Shown: positions 15,351 through 24,670, counted from the stretch's first letter. The stretch is DNA of 64,000 nt from HGM13233 sp964478515 (GCA_964478515.1 CAYZIL010000009.1:1-64000); one strand, 5' to 3'. Notes: a model not told the origin generated them from the sequence alone. Translations and numbers: made by a program.

Positions 15351-18140
15351 TCAGCCGATTATTTCCGCACAGCGCGCGCACAGCGTGGGGTGGCGCGCAT
15401 CGCTGCCGACAGTAGTGCTGCGGCTCCAGCAGCGCTCGCATTTTTCTCCGTCTGCCACGGCCACGTCAAAAGACGTCGCCGCGTCCTCAGATTTATACTT
15501 GCCGACGCCGCCCTTTTCTATTTCAACTTGCGAAACTATCAGTATATGCGGCAGCAGCTGTTTTTCGCCGCTGAGGAAATCGAACGTCTCGTTCTCGGCG
15601 TGTATAATGAGCTTCGCTTCCAAAGACGCGCCAATAACCTTGGCGCCGCGCGCCTCTTCAAGCGCTTTTTGTACGTCTGCGCGCAGGTTCAAAAGCCGCT
15701 CGAAACGCAGTTTTTGCGCGTCGTCAAAAGCGACGTCAAGCTGCTCGGGCATGCTGTTGAGCATGACAGACCCAGCGTTAAGCGTGCCGTCCATCGGCAG
15801 GAACTTCCAAATCTCCTCGCAGGTGAACGCCAATATCGGCGCCATCAGTCTGGTAATGGCGCTCAAAACCAGGTAGATTGCAGTCTGGGCGCTGCGGCGG
15901 GTAACGCTGTCTGTTTTTTCGACATACAAGCGGTCCTTGATGATATCGAGATAAAAGTTTGACATATCCACAACGCAGAAATTGTGCAGCGCATGGAACA
16001 CGCCGTGGAACTCATAAGCGTCGTAATCAGCCAGCGCCTGCGCGCGCACCTCGTTGAGCCGGTTGAGCGCCCAGCGGTCGATGTCGTGCAGCTCGCTCAG
16101 CGCGACCATATCCTTTTTGGGGTCGAAATCGCCGAGATTGCCGAGAATAAAGCGGGCTGTGTTGCGTATTTTTCTGTAAGCCTCGCAGAGCTGTTTTAGT
16201 ATTTCATTGGAGATACGCACATCTGTCTGGTAGTCGGACGACGCAACCCAAAGCCGCAGAATATCCGCGCCGTACTTGTCAATTATCTCCTCCGGCACAA
16301 TACCGTTGCCGAGCGATTTGCTCATTTTGCGGCCATCGCCGTCAACGACCCAGCCGTGGCTGAGCACTTCGCGGTAAGGGGCGCGGCCTTTACAGGCTAC
16401 CGACGTCAGCAGTGACGACTGGAACCAGCCGCGGTACTGGTCGGAACCCTCCATATACATGTCGCAGGGCCATTTCATGTCCGGCCAGTCGCGCAGCACG
16501 GTGAAGTGAGTGCTGCCCGAGTCAAACCAGACGTCCATAATGTTGTCGTCTTTGGTAAACTCGCGGCCGCCGCACTCGCAGACAAGTCCCTCGGGAACAA
16601 GTTCCTCGTCGCTGTACTTAAACCAGGCGTCAGAGCCCTCTTTGGCAAATAGGTCGGCTACCTTGTTTATAATGGCGTCGTTGATGTGGTATTTACCGCA
16701 TTTATTGCAGTAAAACGCCGGTATCGGCACGCCCCAGGTGCGCTGACGCGAAATGCACCAGTCTCTGCGGTCGCGAACCATGCCGGTGATGCGGTCTTTT
16801 GCCCACGCCGGCGTCCACTTAACTTCGTTAATAGCCTTGACGGTCTCATCCTTAAAATCGTCAACCGAGCAGAACCACTGTTCGGTGGCGCGGAAGAGAA
16901 TCGGTTTTTTGCAGCGCCAGCAGTGCGGGTACTGGTGGACTATGCGCTTCATAGCCATAAGGTGCCCGGTCTGTTTCATGTGCTGTGCAATCTTTTCGTT
17001 AGCCTGCGCGGTAGTCAGTCCGACAAACATTTCGCCGGCCTCGTCTGTCAACCGGCCGTGCTCGTCTACCGGAACAATGACCGGCAGTTCGGGATAAAAG
17101 TCCCGGCACACTTCAAAGTCCTCTACGCCGTGTCCGGGCGCGGTGTGCACGCAGCCGGTGCCGCTTTCAAGCGTGACGTGGTCGCCGAGAATTACGAGCG
17201 AGTCGCGCTCAAGGAAGGGATGGCGCGCCTTGCAGCGCTCAAAATCCCTGCCGTCGGCAGTAGCCACCGTCTCGTACTCGGTTATTCCGGCCGCAGCCAT
17301 GGTCTCGTCGCGCAGCGCCGTGGCAGTGACATAGTATTCGTCGCCCGCCTTGGTGACGGTATACTCAAGCTTTGGGCCGAGACATATTGCCACGTTGCCG
17401 GGTATAGTCCATGTCGTAGTGGTCCAAATAATGAAATAGCACTTGTCTGCGGGGACGCCGAGCTTTTTGAATATCCCGTTGTCTTCACAAACGGGAAAGC
17501 GCACATAGATAGAATCGCACGGGTCGTCGCTGTACTCTATTTCGGCCTCGGCCAGCGCGGTGCAGCAGTCGGCGCACCAGTAGACTGCTTTTTTGCCCTT
17601 GTAAATGTACCCCTTTTTCGCCATCTCTCCGAAAACGCGAATCTGCTGCGCTTCGAACTCGTGGCGCAACGTTAAATAGGGGTTGTCCCACTCTCCGAGC
17701 ACGCCCAGACGCTTAAACTGTTCGCGCTGAACGTCGACATAGTGCAGCGCGTATTCCTTGCAGGCCTTGCGTACTGACAGCGGGTCGCGGCTGCCGTTTT
17801 CAGCGGCAATCTTTTTCATCGCCTTGAGTTCAATGGGCAGTCCGTGGGTGTCCCAGCCGGGCACATAGGGCGCTTTATAACCGCTGAGATTCTTGTAGCG
17901 CACCAGTATGTCCTTAATGACCTTATTCATCGCCGTGCCGAGATGTATGCCGTTGTTGGCATACGGCGGTCCGTCGTGCAAGACCCACAGCGGCTTGCCG
18001 TCGTTGTTGGCAATTATTTTGTGGTAGAGATCCTCATCGTACCATTCCTTGAGCATCTGTGGCTCTCTTTCAGGCAGCGACGCTCTCATCTGGAAGTCTG
18101 TCTTGGGAAGATTCAGTGTTTTATTATAATCCTGCGCCAA
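15351..18140 (-). CDS. ileS: Isoleucyl-tRNA synthetase
   Basis: Class I aminoacyl-tRNA synthetase of 929 aa. HIGH-type motif GIHLGT at about residue 63, editing (CP1) domain in the first half (TWTTTTWTIPGN region), KMSKS in DGRKMSKSLGNG, anticodon-binding domain, and a C-terminal zinc finger CERCW...CARC. The zinc finger and length fit the bacterial-type enzyme. The start is TTG at 18140 with GAGGGG about 9 nt upstream. No T-box leader precedes it; it follows divIVA by 25 bp, so it is probably read from the upstream operon. Confidence 0.96.
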   Translation of the reverse strand: MAQDYNKTLNLPKTDFQMRASLPEREPQMLKEWYDEDLYHKIIANNDGKPLWVLHDGPPYANNGIHLGTAMNKVIKDILVRYKNLSGYKAPYVPGWDTHGLPIELKAMKKIAAENGSRDPLSVRKACKEYALHYVDVQREQFKRLGVLGEWDNPYLTLRHEFEAQQIRVFGEMAKKGYIYKGKKAVYWCADCCTALAEAEIEYSDDPCDSIYVRFPVCEDNGIFKKLGVPADKCYFIIWTTTTWTIPGNVAICLGPKLEYTVTKAGDEYYVTATALRDETMAAAGITEYETVATADGRDFERCKARHPFLERDSLVILGDHVTLESGTGCVHTAPGHGVEDFEVCRDFYPELPVIVPVDEHGRLTDEAGEMFVGLTTAQANEKIAQHMKQTGHLMAMKRIVHQYPHCWRCKKPILFRATEQWFCSVDDFKDETVKAINEVKWTPAWAKDRITGMVRDRRDWCISRQRTWGVPIPAFYCNKCGKYHINDAIINKVADLFAKEGSDAWFKYSDEELVPEGLVCECGGREFTKDDNIMDVWFDSGSTHFTVLRDWPDMKWPCDMYMEGSDQYRGWFQSSLLTSVACKGRAPYREVLSHGWVVDGDGRKMSKSLGNGIVPEEIIDKYGADILRLWVASSDYQTDVRISNEILKQLCEAYRKIRNTARFILGNLGDFDPKKDMVALSELHDIDRWALNRLNEVRAQALADYDAYEFHGVFHALHNFCVVDMSNFYLDIIKDRLYVEKTDSVTRRSAQTAIYLVLSAITRLMAPILAFTCEEIWKFLPMDGTLNAGSVMLNSMPEQLDVAFDDAQKLRFERLLNLRADVQKALEEARGAKVIGASLEAKLIIHAENETFDFLSGEKQLLPHILIVSQVEIEKGGVGKYKSEDAATSFDVAVADGEKCERCWSRSTTVGSDARHPTLCARCAEIIG

Positions 18141-18165
18141 TTCTGTTTACCCCTCGCAATATCAA

Positions 18166-19121
18166 TCAGAACTTAAAGTTTTCGCCGAAATCGAGATTTT
18201 GGAACTTCTCCGGTATGGCCGGCTCGTCGCTGTCCTGCGGCTGTGCCGGCGCGTTGGCTGTAAAAATATCCTGCGGCTGTTCAGCTGCTGCGGGCATTTG
18301 CTGCGGCTGAGCTATTGGGAACGCATTCGGTTGTGTCTGCGCCGGTTCAGCTTGCGGCTGCACTGTTTGCGCCTCAAATTGAGTATTCTGCGGTACTTCT
18401 GCCGCTTGCGCTTGGGCATTGAGATTGCCGAAGCTTATCTGCTGGACGGCAGGCTGTTGCACGGAAATGTTTTCCATGAACGACATTTGTGAGCCAATGC
18501 TCGCGTTTTCGGCCGGCTGCGGCGCNNNNNNNNNNNNNNNNNNNNNNNNNNNNNNNNNNNNNNNNNNNNNNNNNNNNNNNNNNNNNNNNNNNNNNNNNNN
18601 NNNNNNNNNNNNNNNNNNNNNNNNNCCGGCTGCGGCGCTTGTTCTGCCGGCGCAGCAATGTCCTGCTGCGGCATTTCCGGCTCGGGCAGCGCGCTGATTA
18701 AATCGAGATGTTCTTTATAAAGGCTGAGTATCTCGGTTTTAAATTTTGCCACCTCCGCGCGCAGCTTGGCAAGACTCAGCTCCTCGCGCTCAACGCGCGA
18801 ATGCGCCGACTCAACAATTTTTTCCGCCTTAATATTCGCGTCACGCATAAGGATTTCAGCTTTCTGCTTCGCTTCTTGCAAAACAGAGTCGCCCATCTTC
18901 TGCGCTCCGAGCAGAGCGTTGCGGATTTTGTCCTCGTCGCCGCGATATTCCTCGAGCTTGCCGGCAAGAAACATCATTTTCTGCTCAAGCTCGTTTTTCT
19001 CCACCGTCATTACATCGACTTGATCGGCGATGCGTTCCAGCAAAGCGTCGACCTCGTCGGGATTGTAGCCGCGCATTATCTTGCTGAACTCCGCATCACG
19101 GATCTCTTTTGATGTGATCAT
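18166..19121 (-). CDS. divIVA: DivIVA-family cell division protein, interrupted by an assembly gap
   Basis: The N-terminal half has the DivIVA membrane-binding domain (ITSKEIRDAEFSKIMRGYNP, then DEVDALLERI) and a long coiled coil to about residue 145. The C-terminal half is a low-complexity Gln/Pro/Ala-rich tail ending NLDFGENFKF. The two halves are separated by 100 N at 18526-18625. Both edges of the gap carry the same 13 bp; overlapping them restores one open frame of 280 aa (843 nt). GGAGGT lies 5 nt before the ATG. DivIVA marks curved membranes and septa, and here it sits in the usual sepF-ylmH-divIVA-ileS order. The tail is longer and more disordered than in Bacillus DivIVA. Confidence 0.88.
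18526..18625. other. Assembly gap of 100 N
   Basis: Exactly 100 undetermined bases within divIVA. The 13 bases before the gap (18513-18525) are identical to the 13 after it (18626-18638), so the 100 is probably a scaffolder placeholder rather than a measured distance. Confidence 0.97.
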
Positions 19122-19132
19122 AGTGACCTCCG

Positions 19133-19768
19133 TTAATATTTAAAAATATCGACAAAAAGCCGATCTTTGGCACTTTTACCGCTGATTTCACCGATACCGA
19201 ATTTGCCGTACCCGCGAATAATCAGCGTGCTTTTCGGGGCGATTTGCCGCGCGGCTGACGTGAGCAACTCGCCGCAGACGCTCACGGTCTCGGACTGGAT
19301 AAGCTCCTTGGCAAACGCCCTGTTTTTATGCAGTACAGCCGCCACAAGGCAGTCGGCCCGCAGCGACACTACGTTTACAGTAACACGTTCCGGTTCGGAA
19401 GTCGCTATTTTTGCAGTGTCACAGCTCGTCTCGCTGACGCGAACGCCGCACCTGCCGACCGTATGTAATTCGTCTGTTATCAGGCGCACCGCCTGCCGCA
19501 GCGCAAAAAGCGTGCAGCCGCTGTCGTCGACTGCCAGGTCGCCGACCAGCTCGCGCTTTATGCCTAACGACATAAGCGCGCCCAAATAGTCGCGGTGCGA
19601 AAGCGGCGCGCGCGCAAGGTTGTCTATGCGCACCGCCGCCAGCGGATAAGTCTCGCTCGCCACTTGTATTTCGGGCGGGCTGAACGCCACGACTTGTCTT
19701 TCGGCTTTTTCGTAACCACCGAACTCGCCGCAGCTTACACCGAGGCGCCGCGCGGTGTTTACGACCAT
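19133..19768 (-). CDS. ylmH: YlmH-type S4 RNA-binding protein, probably N-terminally longer
   Basis: C-terminal S4 domain with RGYGKFGIGEISGKSAKD and a central YlmH fold (LGALMSLGIKRELVGD). In Firmicutes YlmH is a cell-division-cluster RNA-binding protein recently linked to ribosome rescue. The ATG at 19768 gives 211 aa, about 40 short of the family. The same frame stays open upstream and encodes a family-like sequence (RALVSRARDLAG, RFSNFLDESDRQ) with no ATG, GTG or TTG before the stop near 19910. A CTG (19855) or ATT (19885) start overlapping the sepF end is therefore likely. Neighbours sepF and divIVA fit. Confidence 0.85.
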   Translation of the reverse strand: MVVNTARRLGVSCGEFGGYEKAERQVVAFSPPEIQVASETYPLAAVRIDNLARAPLSHRDYLGALMSLGIKRELVGDLAVDDSGCTLFALRQAVRLITDELHTVGRCGVRVSETSCDTAKIATSEPERVTVNVVSLRADCLVAAVLHKNRAFAKELIQSETVSVCGELLTSAARQIAPKSTLIIRGYGKFGIGEISGKSAKDRLFVDIFKY

Positions 19769-19880
19769 CTGCCGGTCGCTCTCGTCCAGAAAATTACTGA
19801 AGCGAACCTTGCCGTTAAGGGCCGCGCCGGCAAGGTCGCGCGCTCTGCTTACCAGCGCGCGCTTTTCCTCGCTTTGGTAA

Positions 19881-20327
19881 TTAATAGTAGAACGCCCCGC
19901 TGTTTTCGAGTTCGCCCATTATCTCTTCGCCCTCAAGCGCCACATTGTAAGGGGTAATAATAAAGGTTGAGTTGGCGACGCGCTTGATGTTGCCGTTGAG
20001 CGCGTAGGCAACGCCGGCGAGAAAATCGACCATGCGGCGAGCGACGTCCTTGTTGGTCGACTCTAGATTGAGCACGACAGAGCGCTTGCTTATAAGCTTG
20101 TCGGCGATGCCGAGCGACTCCTCGTAGTTCTCCGGTTTGACCAGCACAACTTCCAGCTTAGTGGTGGTGTTGATGTTTACTACCTTGTCCTCGCGCGCAG
20201 ACTTTTTGGGTGTTTTTTCCTTCTTGGGCTTGGGCATAACGTCCTCGTCCTGAAGTTCCTCCTGCTCGTCCTGCTCCTCGTCTACGCCAAAACCCAGCAT
20301 ATCGGCTATGTTATCAAAAAAGCTCAT
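19881..20327 (-). CDS. sepF: SepF cell division protein
   Basis: 148 aa. N-terminal amphipathic membrane-binding helix (SFFDNIADMLGFG), an acidic then basic linker, and the DUF552 core with VVLVKPENYEESLGIADKL, SVVLNLESTNKDVARRMVDF and a Gly-rich FLAGVAYALNG turn. SepF tethers FtsZ filaments to the membrane and shapes the septum. AGGGA lies about 9 nt before the ATG. First of the sepF-ylmH-divIVA division genes. Confidence 0.94.
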   Translation of the reverse strand: MSFFDNIADMLGFGVDEEQDEQEELQDEDVMPKPKKEKTPKKSAREDKVVNINTTTKLEVVLVKPENYEESLGIADKLISKRSVVLNLESTNKDVARRMVDFLAGVAYALNGNIKRVANSTFIITPYNVALEGEEIMGELENSGAFYY

Positions 20328-20381
20328 CGTTCAATTCCCTTTCTAATAAATATTAATATCTGAGTGGTTACATGTCAACAC

Positions 20382-21593
20382 TCAGTTAAGTTCCTTACCG
20401 ACATAAAGGTCGCTGCCCTCGGTAATTATTTCGTCGTAAAGTTCCAAAGCGTTGCTCGTAGTGCTGCTGTCGGAGCAAATTACGTATTCGTCTGTCTCGT
20501 ATATCGGCTCAACTACGCGAAAGCGCACGACGTCGCCGTATTTTATGTAGACTCCCATGACGCCGTCCTCGTAACGCAGCGCGGCGCGCGGCAACCTAAT
20601 ACCGCTGTACTCGCTGAAACGGATAGTCGCGTTGTCGAGCCGCAGTGACGCCGTGCTGCTGTTAAAATAGTCGCAGCTGAATATCACTAACGTGCGGTTC
20701 AAAGACTCGTCGGTAACTATGCGTTCCACCGTCGCCAGTAAGTCTGTGACGCCGGCATAATTGAAATCGAGGTCTACTCTTACCCCTTCCGAAAAGCGGT
20801 CGGCATATTGCGAGTCAATTATTGCCGCGTAATACCACTCGTAATCGGACACAAGCTTAAATTGATTGGTCGTCACCGGCAGTGTTTCCAGCAGTGACAC
20901 CATATCCCCGACCGAGATGTCCAGCGCCGCGTCTTTGTTAATAAGCGTTTCAAACCCGTCGGTATGCGTGATAAAATAACCGGTCTGGGGCGCGTAGATG
21001 CTGCTTGTTGCCGGCACAACGGCCGCAGAAAGTTCCTCTATACGCTGTGTCAGCGCGGCTATGCGCTCGGTAAAATCGCTGTCGTTGTCTGTATATATGT
21101 AGACGGAGCTCAGCTCGCGAAGCGCGTCGGTACAAGCCGCTGAAAGCTCGGGCAGGCGGTCGTTGCCGGCACACAGCGCCAGTTGCGAAAGCGCCTCGTA
21201 AAGGTTGTCGCGAACGAGCGAAAACTCCGTTGTGCTCACACTGGAATTGCTTAGCTGTACAAGCGTCGCGCACATCTGCTGCAGACTTTCGAGCAGATGG
21301 TGTTCCTTGGCAGACTGGGCACTGTCGTAAACATAGGCAATTACGGCGCCCTTAGCAATTTTTTCGCCGTCGCTAATGCGGTAGTCAAAAACACCGGTCT
21401 CGCTGGTCTCGACGACTATTTCGTCGCGAACGGCAATGCCGACGCTTTCTATTTCGTCGCTGACGCTGTAGACTGTCGCTATTTCCGTTTTATAGTCGAC
21501 GCTCAGCGCCCTTATTACCTGAAAGCAGACATACCCGACTATTGCCACAATTACCAGTACGGACAGTAATTCACTTGAGCGCTTTTTCTTCAT
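20382..21593 (-). CDS. HlyD-like membrane fusion/adaptor-type protein
   Basis: 403 aa with one N-terminal transmembrane helix (residues about 8-27), a biotinyl-lipoyl-like segment (ETSETGVFDYRISDGEKIAKGAVIAYVYD), a helical hairpin region rich in Leu and Gln, then a second beta-rich half (APQTGYFITHTDGFE) and a C-terminal barrel. It resembles HlyD-family adaptors, and similar proteins occur next to sepF in other Clostridia. No ABC or RND transporter partner is present. Start overlaps the hfq end by 23 bp with no clear ribosome site, suggesting translational coupling. Function unknown; an envelope or division role is inferred only from context. Confidence 0.72.
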   Translation of the reverse strand: MKKKRSSELLSVLVIVAIVGYVCFQVIRALSVDYKTEIATVYSVSDEIESVGIAVRDEIVVETSETGVFDYRISDGEKIAKGAVIAYVYDSAQSAKEHHLLESLQQMCATLVQLSNSSVSTTEFSLVRDNLYEALSQLALCAGNDRLPELSAACTDALRELSSVYIYTDNDSDFTERIAALTQRIEELSAAVVPATSSIYAPQTGYFITHTDGFETLINKDAALDISVGDMVSLLETLPVTTNQFKLVSDYEWYYAAIIDSQYADRFSEGVRVDLDFNYAGVTDLLATVERIVTDESLNRTLVIFSCDYFNSSTASLRLDNATIRFSEYSGIRLPRAALRYEDGVMGVYIKYGDVVRFRVVEPIYETDEYVICSDSSTTSNALELYDEIITEGSDLYVGKELN

Positions 21594-21828
21594 CGTTGTC
21601 GTCGTCGCAGTCGGCGATTTGGATATACTTTGAGGGAATTATTGTCGAGATGGCGTGTTTGTAGACTATATTCTGCCTGCCGTCCGTGTCCACCAGATTG
21701 ACGGTAAAGTTGTCAAATCCCTTAACAACACCGCGGAACTGGTAGCCGTTGACAAGGTATACCGCCAGCGGTATTTTCTCCTTGCGCGCCTGGTTGAGAA
21801 AATAGTCCTGAAGGTTAACGTTCTTCAT
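21571..21828 (-). CDS. hfq: RNA chaperone Hfq
   Basis: 85 aa Sm-like protein. Sm1 is seen in VNGYQFRGVVKGFDNFTVNL and Sm2 in YKHAISTIIP, the RNA-binding signature of Hfq. The N terminus NLQDYFLNQARKEK matches the family. An acidic C-terminal tail (DCDDDNDEEK) replaces the long tail seen in Proteobacteria. It sits after miaA as in many bacteria, 57 bp away. GGGAGG precedes the ATG. It forms hexamers that bind small RNAs and A-rich sequences; importance in Firmicutes varies. Confidence 0.96.
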   Translation of the reverse strand: MKNVNLQDYFLNQARKEKIPLAVYLVNGYQFRGVVKGFDNFTVNLVDTDGRQNIVYKHAISTIIPSKYIQIADCDDDNDEEKALK

Positions 21829-21885
21829 TTAGTCCGCCCTCCCTTTTTTATAAAAACATAATACCATATATTGTAGAAAAAAACA

Positions 21886-22830
21886 TCAAACTTTAAGTGA
21901 TTTTACAAACTCTTCACTGTCAACCGTTCCGTCCGGCAGCTTTTTTGCCGTTATTTTGCTGTTAATCCAACTCATTTGCCGCTTGGCATAGTGCCGGGTT
22001 GCCGTCTTTAGTTCGTTTATGCACTCGTCAAGACTGCTGTCTCCCTCAAAATAAGCAAAAAGCTCCTTGTAGCCGATTGATTGCAGTACCCCGCCGTATT
22101 CTGCGCGGCTGCGCCAGACGTCTTGCGCCTCGTCGACCAGACCATGTTTGACCATTTGCTCGACGCGCGCGTCTATGCGGCGGTACAATTCGGCGCGGTC
22201 GGTATACTCAAGGCAATACACGTCTGCATCCAACGGGTTTGCCGCGTGCCGCGAGCGCTCGTTTTGTTCGCTGATTTTATAGCCCTCGCAGAGAAAAAAC
22301 TCCAGCGCGCGCATGACTCGCTTAACGTTATTGGGGTGTATAGCCGCAGCGGCCGTCGGGTCGCAGCGGCACAACTGCTCGTACAATCCGGCGCCGCCCT
22401 CGCGCTCAAAGCGCTCGCGCAGCGCAGCGCGCACTGTCGGGTCTGCCGGGGAATCGGTAAACTCTATGCCGTCCAGCAACGTGCTGATATACAGTCCCGT
22501 GCCGCCGCATATTATCGGCGTTTTTCCGCGGGACCTTATTGACCTGATTGCCTCGCGGGCATCGCGGGCAAATTCCGCGGCGCTGTAGCTTTGCGACGGG
22601 TCGAGAAAATCCACCAGGTGGTGCGGCACCGCGCGCCTCTGCTCCGGCGTAGGTTTGGCTGTGCCGACGTCCAACCCGCGGTATATCTGCATGGAATCCG
22701 CACAGACTATCTCCGCGTTCAATCTGCGCGCTACCGCGACGGCAAATTCACTCTTGCCTGTGGCAGTGGCGCCGCATATCACCAGCGCCGGCGGCGTTTT
22801 ATTATTACAGTCTGCCAAACTTCTTCTCAA
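21886..22830 (-). CDS. miaA: tRNA dimethylallyltransferase
   Basis: P-loop enzyme that prenylates A37 of tRNAs reading codons that start with U. Walker A CGATATGKS, ADSMQIYRGLDVGTAKP and PHHLVDF blocks, and the C-terminal TRHYAKRQMSWI are all present. The upstream end is uncertain: TTG at 22830 or TTG at 22818, both inside the mutL 3' end; an AGGAG lies too close to the first and rather far from the second. No ATG is available before the P-loop. MiaB, encoded in the same run, adds the methylthio group to the product of MiaA, so both enzymes of the ms2i6A37 pathway are co-transcribed. Confidence 0.93.
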   Translation of the reverse strand: MRRSLADCNNKTPPALVICGATATGKSEFAVAVARRLNAEIVCADSMQIYRGLDVGTAKPTPEQRRAVPHHLVDFLDPSQSYSAAEFARDAREAIRSIRSRGKTPIICGGTGLYISTLLDGIEFTDSPADPTVRAALRERFEREGGAGLYEQLCRCDPTAAAAIHPNNVKRVMRALEFFLCEGYKISEQNERSRHAANPLDADVYCLEYTDRAELYRRIDARVEQMVKHGLVDEAQDVWRSRAEYGGVLQSIGYKELFAYFEGDSSLDECINELKTATRHYAKRQMSWINSKITAKKLPDGTVDSEEFVKSLKV

Positions 22831-24670
22831 TCTCCTTTTCGCTCAGTTCGTAATAAACCGGTCTGCCGTGGGGGCAAAACTTCGGCAGCCAGCCGAAGAT
22901 TATTTGCTGCGCAAGCGCCAGCAATTCCTCTGACGAACTGCGGTCGCCCGCTTTTACCGCTGCGCGGCAGGCCAGCGACTGAAACAGCCACGCTGTCTTT
23001 TCGTCCTTTAGCGCAGTTTTGTTGTCAGCCAGCTGCCGGGCGATATCTATTATTGCCAGGCGTGCCGCCGCCGCGCTCATAAACGCGGGTATGGCGCGCA
23101 CAATTACGCTGCCGCGGCCGAAATCTTCCACTGCAAAGCCGCACTTTTCGGCGACGTCGGCGTTTTGCAGCAGCGCGTCGGCCTCGTCTGAGCCCAACAG
23201 CACACTGAGCGGTTCGAGCAGCTGTTGGCGCTGCGACGCCACGTCCAGCTGCGAAAAGCGCTCAAAGAGAAGACGCTCGTGCGCCGCGTGTTTGTCTATT
23301 ACGAATGCGCGCTCGCCGAGTTCGGCAATGATATACGTCGAAAACAATTCGCCGCACACGCGCAGCGGCGGCGCTGGTGCCGCTTGCTCTTCGCCGCTCG
23401 CAGTGTCGCGCTTAACGCCTGTGCCGGCGCGCTGTTCCGGTACGGCAGGCTCGCTGCTTTCCTGCTGCTGCCTGAGCCGGCCGAGAATATCCCACTCGCT
23501 TAGTTCGTCGCCGCGGTAGGCGCCGCTGTATTCAAAAAAGGTGGGCTGCGACACGCTACTTGATGCTGGCTCGCTTTCGGCCGTTACTTTTGGTTTTGTC
23601 GCGGCAATCTCCGCAGTTTTTTGCGAAACGCCGACCGCAAAGTCAGGCTCGTTTTGAGCGTTCTTTGCTGCCGCTGGTTCGCTCACCTTTTCAAACAGCG
23701 CCGCTTTGAGCGTCGCGTAGACCAGAGTAAACACCGCGCGCTCGTCAGTGAAGCGCACCTCAATTTTTGCCGGGTGAACGTTGACGTCGACAAAAAATGG
23801 GTCCACCTTCAGCATGAGCACATAGGCGGGATACGCGCCCTTGCGCGCCAGCGAGCGGTAGGCCTCTTCCGCCGCGGCTATGACTGTTTTATTTTTTACA
23901 AACCTGCCGTTGACAAAAAAGTACTGGAAGCCGCGGCTGGCACGCGCCGCTTGCGGCAAACAAATATAGCCGCTGATTTCCATGCCGCGCTGCTCGCCGC
24001 AAACGGGAATAAACGCGTCGCACAGTTCGCGCGGTAAAAGACTGAACGCGGCCGAAAAGAGCTTGCCGTCACCGGGCGTCGACAGCACCTCACGGGAGTC
24101 GCGAACCAATTTGAATGCCACTTCGGGGTGGGCGAGCGCCTGCTGTTCGAGCACTGTCTGCACTGCGTTTCCCTCAGAGACATCTTTTTTGAGAAATTTC
24201 ATCCGCGCCGGCGTGTTGTAAAAAATATCGTTTACGACAACTGTCGTACCCTCAGGCCCCGCAGCCTCGCCAAGACTGACGCGCTCGCCGCCGTTAAGCT
24301 CCAAGCGTGTTGCGGCCACCGCGCCCGGCGTTTTGCTTAAAAAAACCACCCGGCTAACCGAGGCGATAGAGGGCAGCGCCTCGCCGCGAAAGCCGAGTGT
24401 CTCAATGCGCTCAAGATCACTCTGCGAGCTTATTTTACTCGTGGCGTGGCGCAAAAACGCCGTCGGCACATCCTCGCTCGCAACGCCGCAGCCGTTGTCG
24501 GTAACGCGAATTGACGAAATGCCGTTTTTTACAAGTTCCACTGTCACCTTTGTGGCGCCGGCGTCTACGGAGTTTTCCACCAGTTCCTTAACCACCGACG
24601 CCGGTCTTTCCACTACTTCTCCGGCAGCAATAAGCTCGCTTGTGTGTTTGTCGAGAAGGTTAATTTTCAT
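22805..24670 (-). CDS. mutL: DNA mismatch repair protein MutL
   Basis: 621 aa. GHKL ATPase N terminus with IAAGEVVERPASVVKELVENS (catalytic Glu), DNGCG and GFRGEAL. A Pro/Ala/Ser-rich linker runs from about residue 335 to 430, then the C-terminal dimerisation domain starts at LRVCGELFSTYIIAE. The endonuclease motif of latent-nuclease MutL appears as DKHAAHERLLFE, with HG near the C terminus. Overlaps mutS by 4 bp (ATGA), so MutS and MutL are coupled. Acts with MutS to trigger strand-specific repair after replication errors. Confidence 0.95.
   Translation of the reverse strand: MKINLLDKHTSELIAAGEVVERPASVVKELVENSVDAGATKVTVELVKNGISSIRVTDNGCGVASEDVPTAFLRHATSKISSQSDLERIETLGFRGEALPSIASVSRVVFLSKTPGAVAATRLELNGGERVSLGEAAGPEGTTVVVNDIFYNTPARMKFLKKDVSEGNAVQTVLEQQALAHPEVAFKLVRDSREVLSTPGDGKLFSAAFSLLPRELCDAFIPVCGEQRGMEISGYICLPQAARASRGFQYFFVNGRFVKNKTVIAAAEEAYRSLARKGAYPAYVLMLKVDPFFVDVNVHPAKIEVRFTDERAVFTLVYATLKAALFEKVSEPAAAKNAQNEPDFAVGVSQKTAEIAATKPKVTAESEPASSSVSQPTFFEYSGAYRGDELSEWDILGRLRQQQESSEPAVPEQRAGTGVKRDTASGEEQAAPAPPLRVCGELFSTYIIAELGERAFVIDKHAAHERLLFERFSQLDVASQRQQLLEPLSVLLGSDEADALLQNADVAEKCGFAVEDFGRGSVIVRAIPAFMSAAAARLAIIDIARQLADNKTALKDEKTAWLFQSLACRAAVKAGDRSSSEELLALAQQIIFGWLPKFCPHGRPVYYELSEKEIEKKFGRL

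Noticed and set aside
15360..18200. Search for a T-box leader before ileS
   Set aside because: Only 25 bp separate divIVA and ileS, with no specifier stem or antiterminator element.
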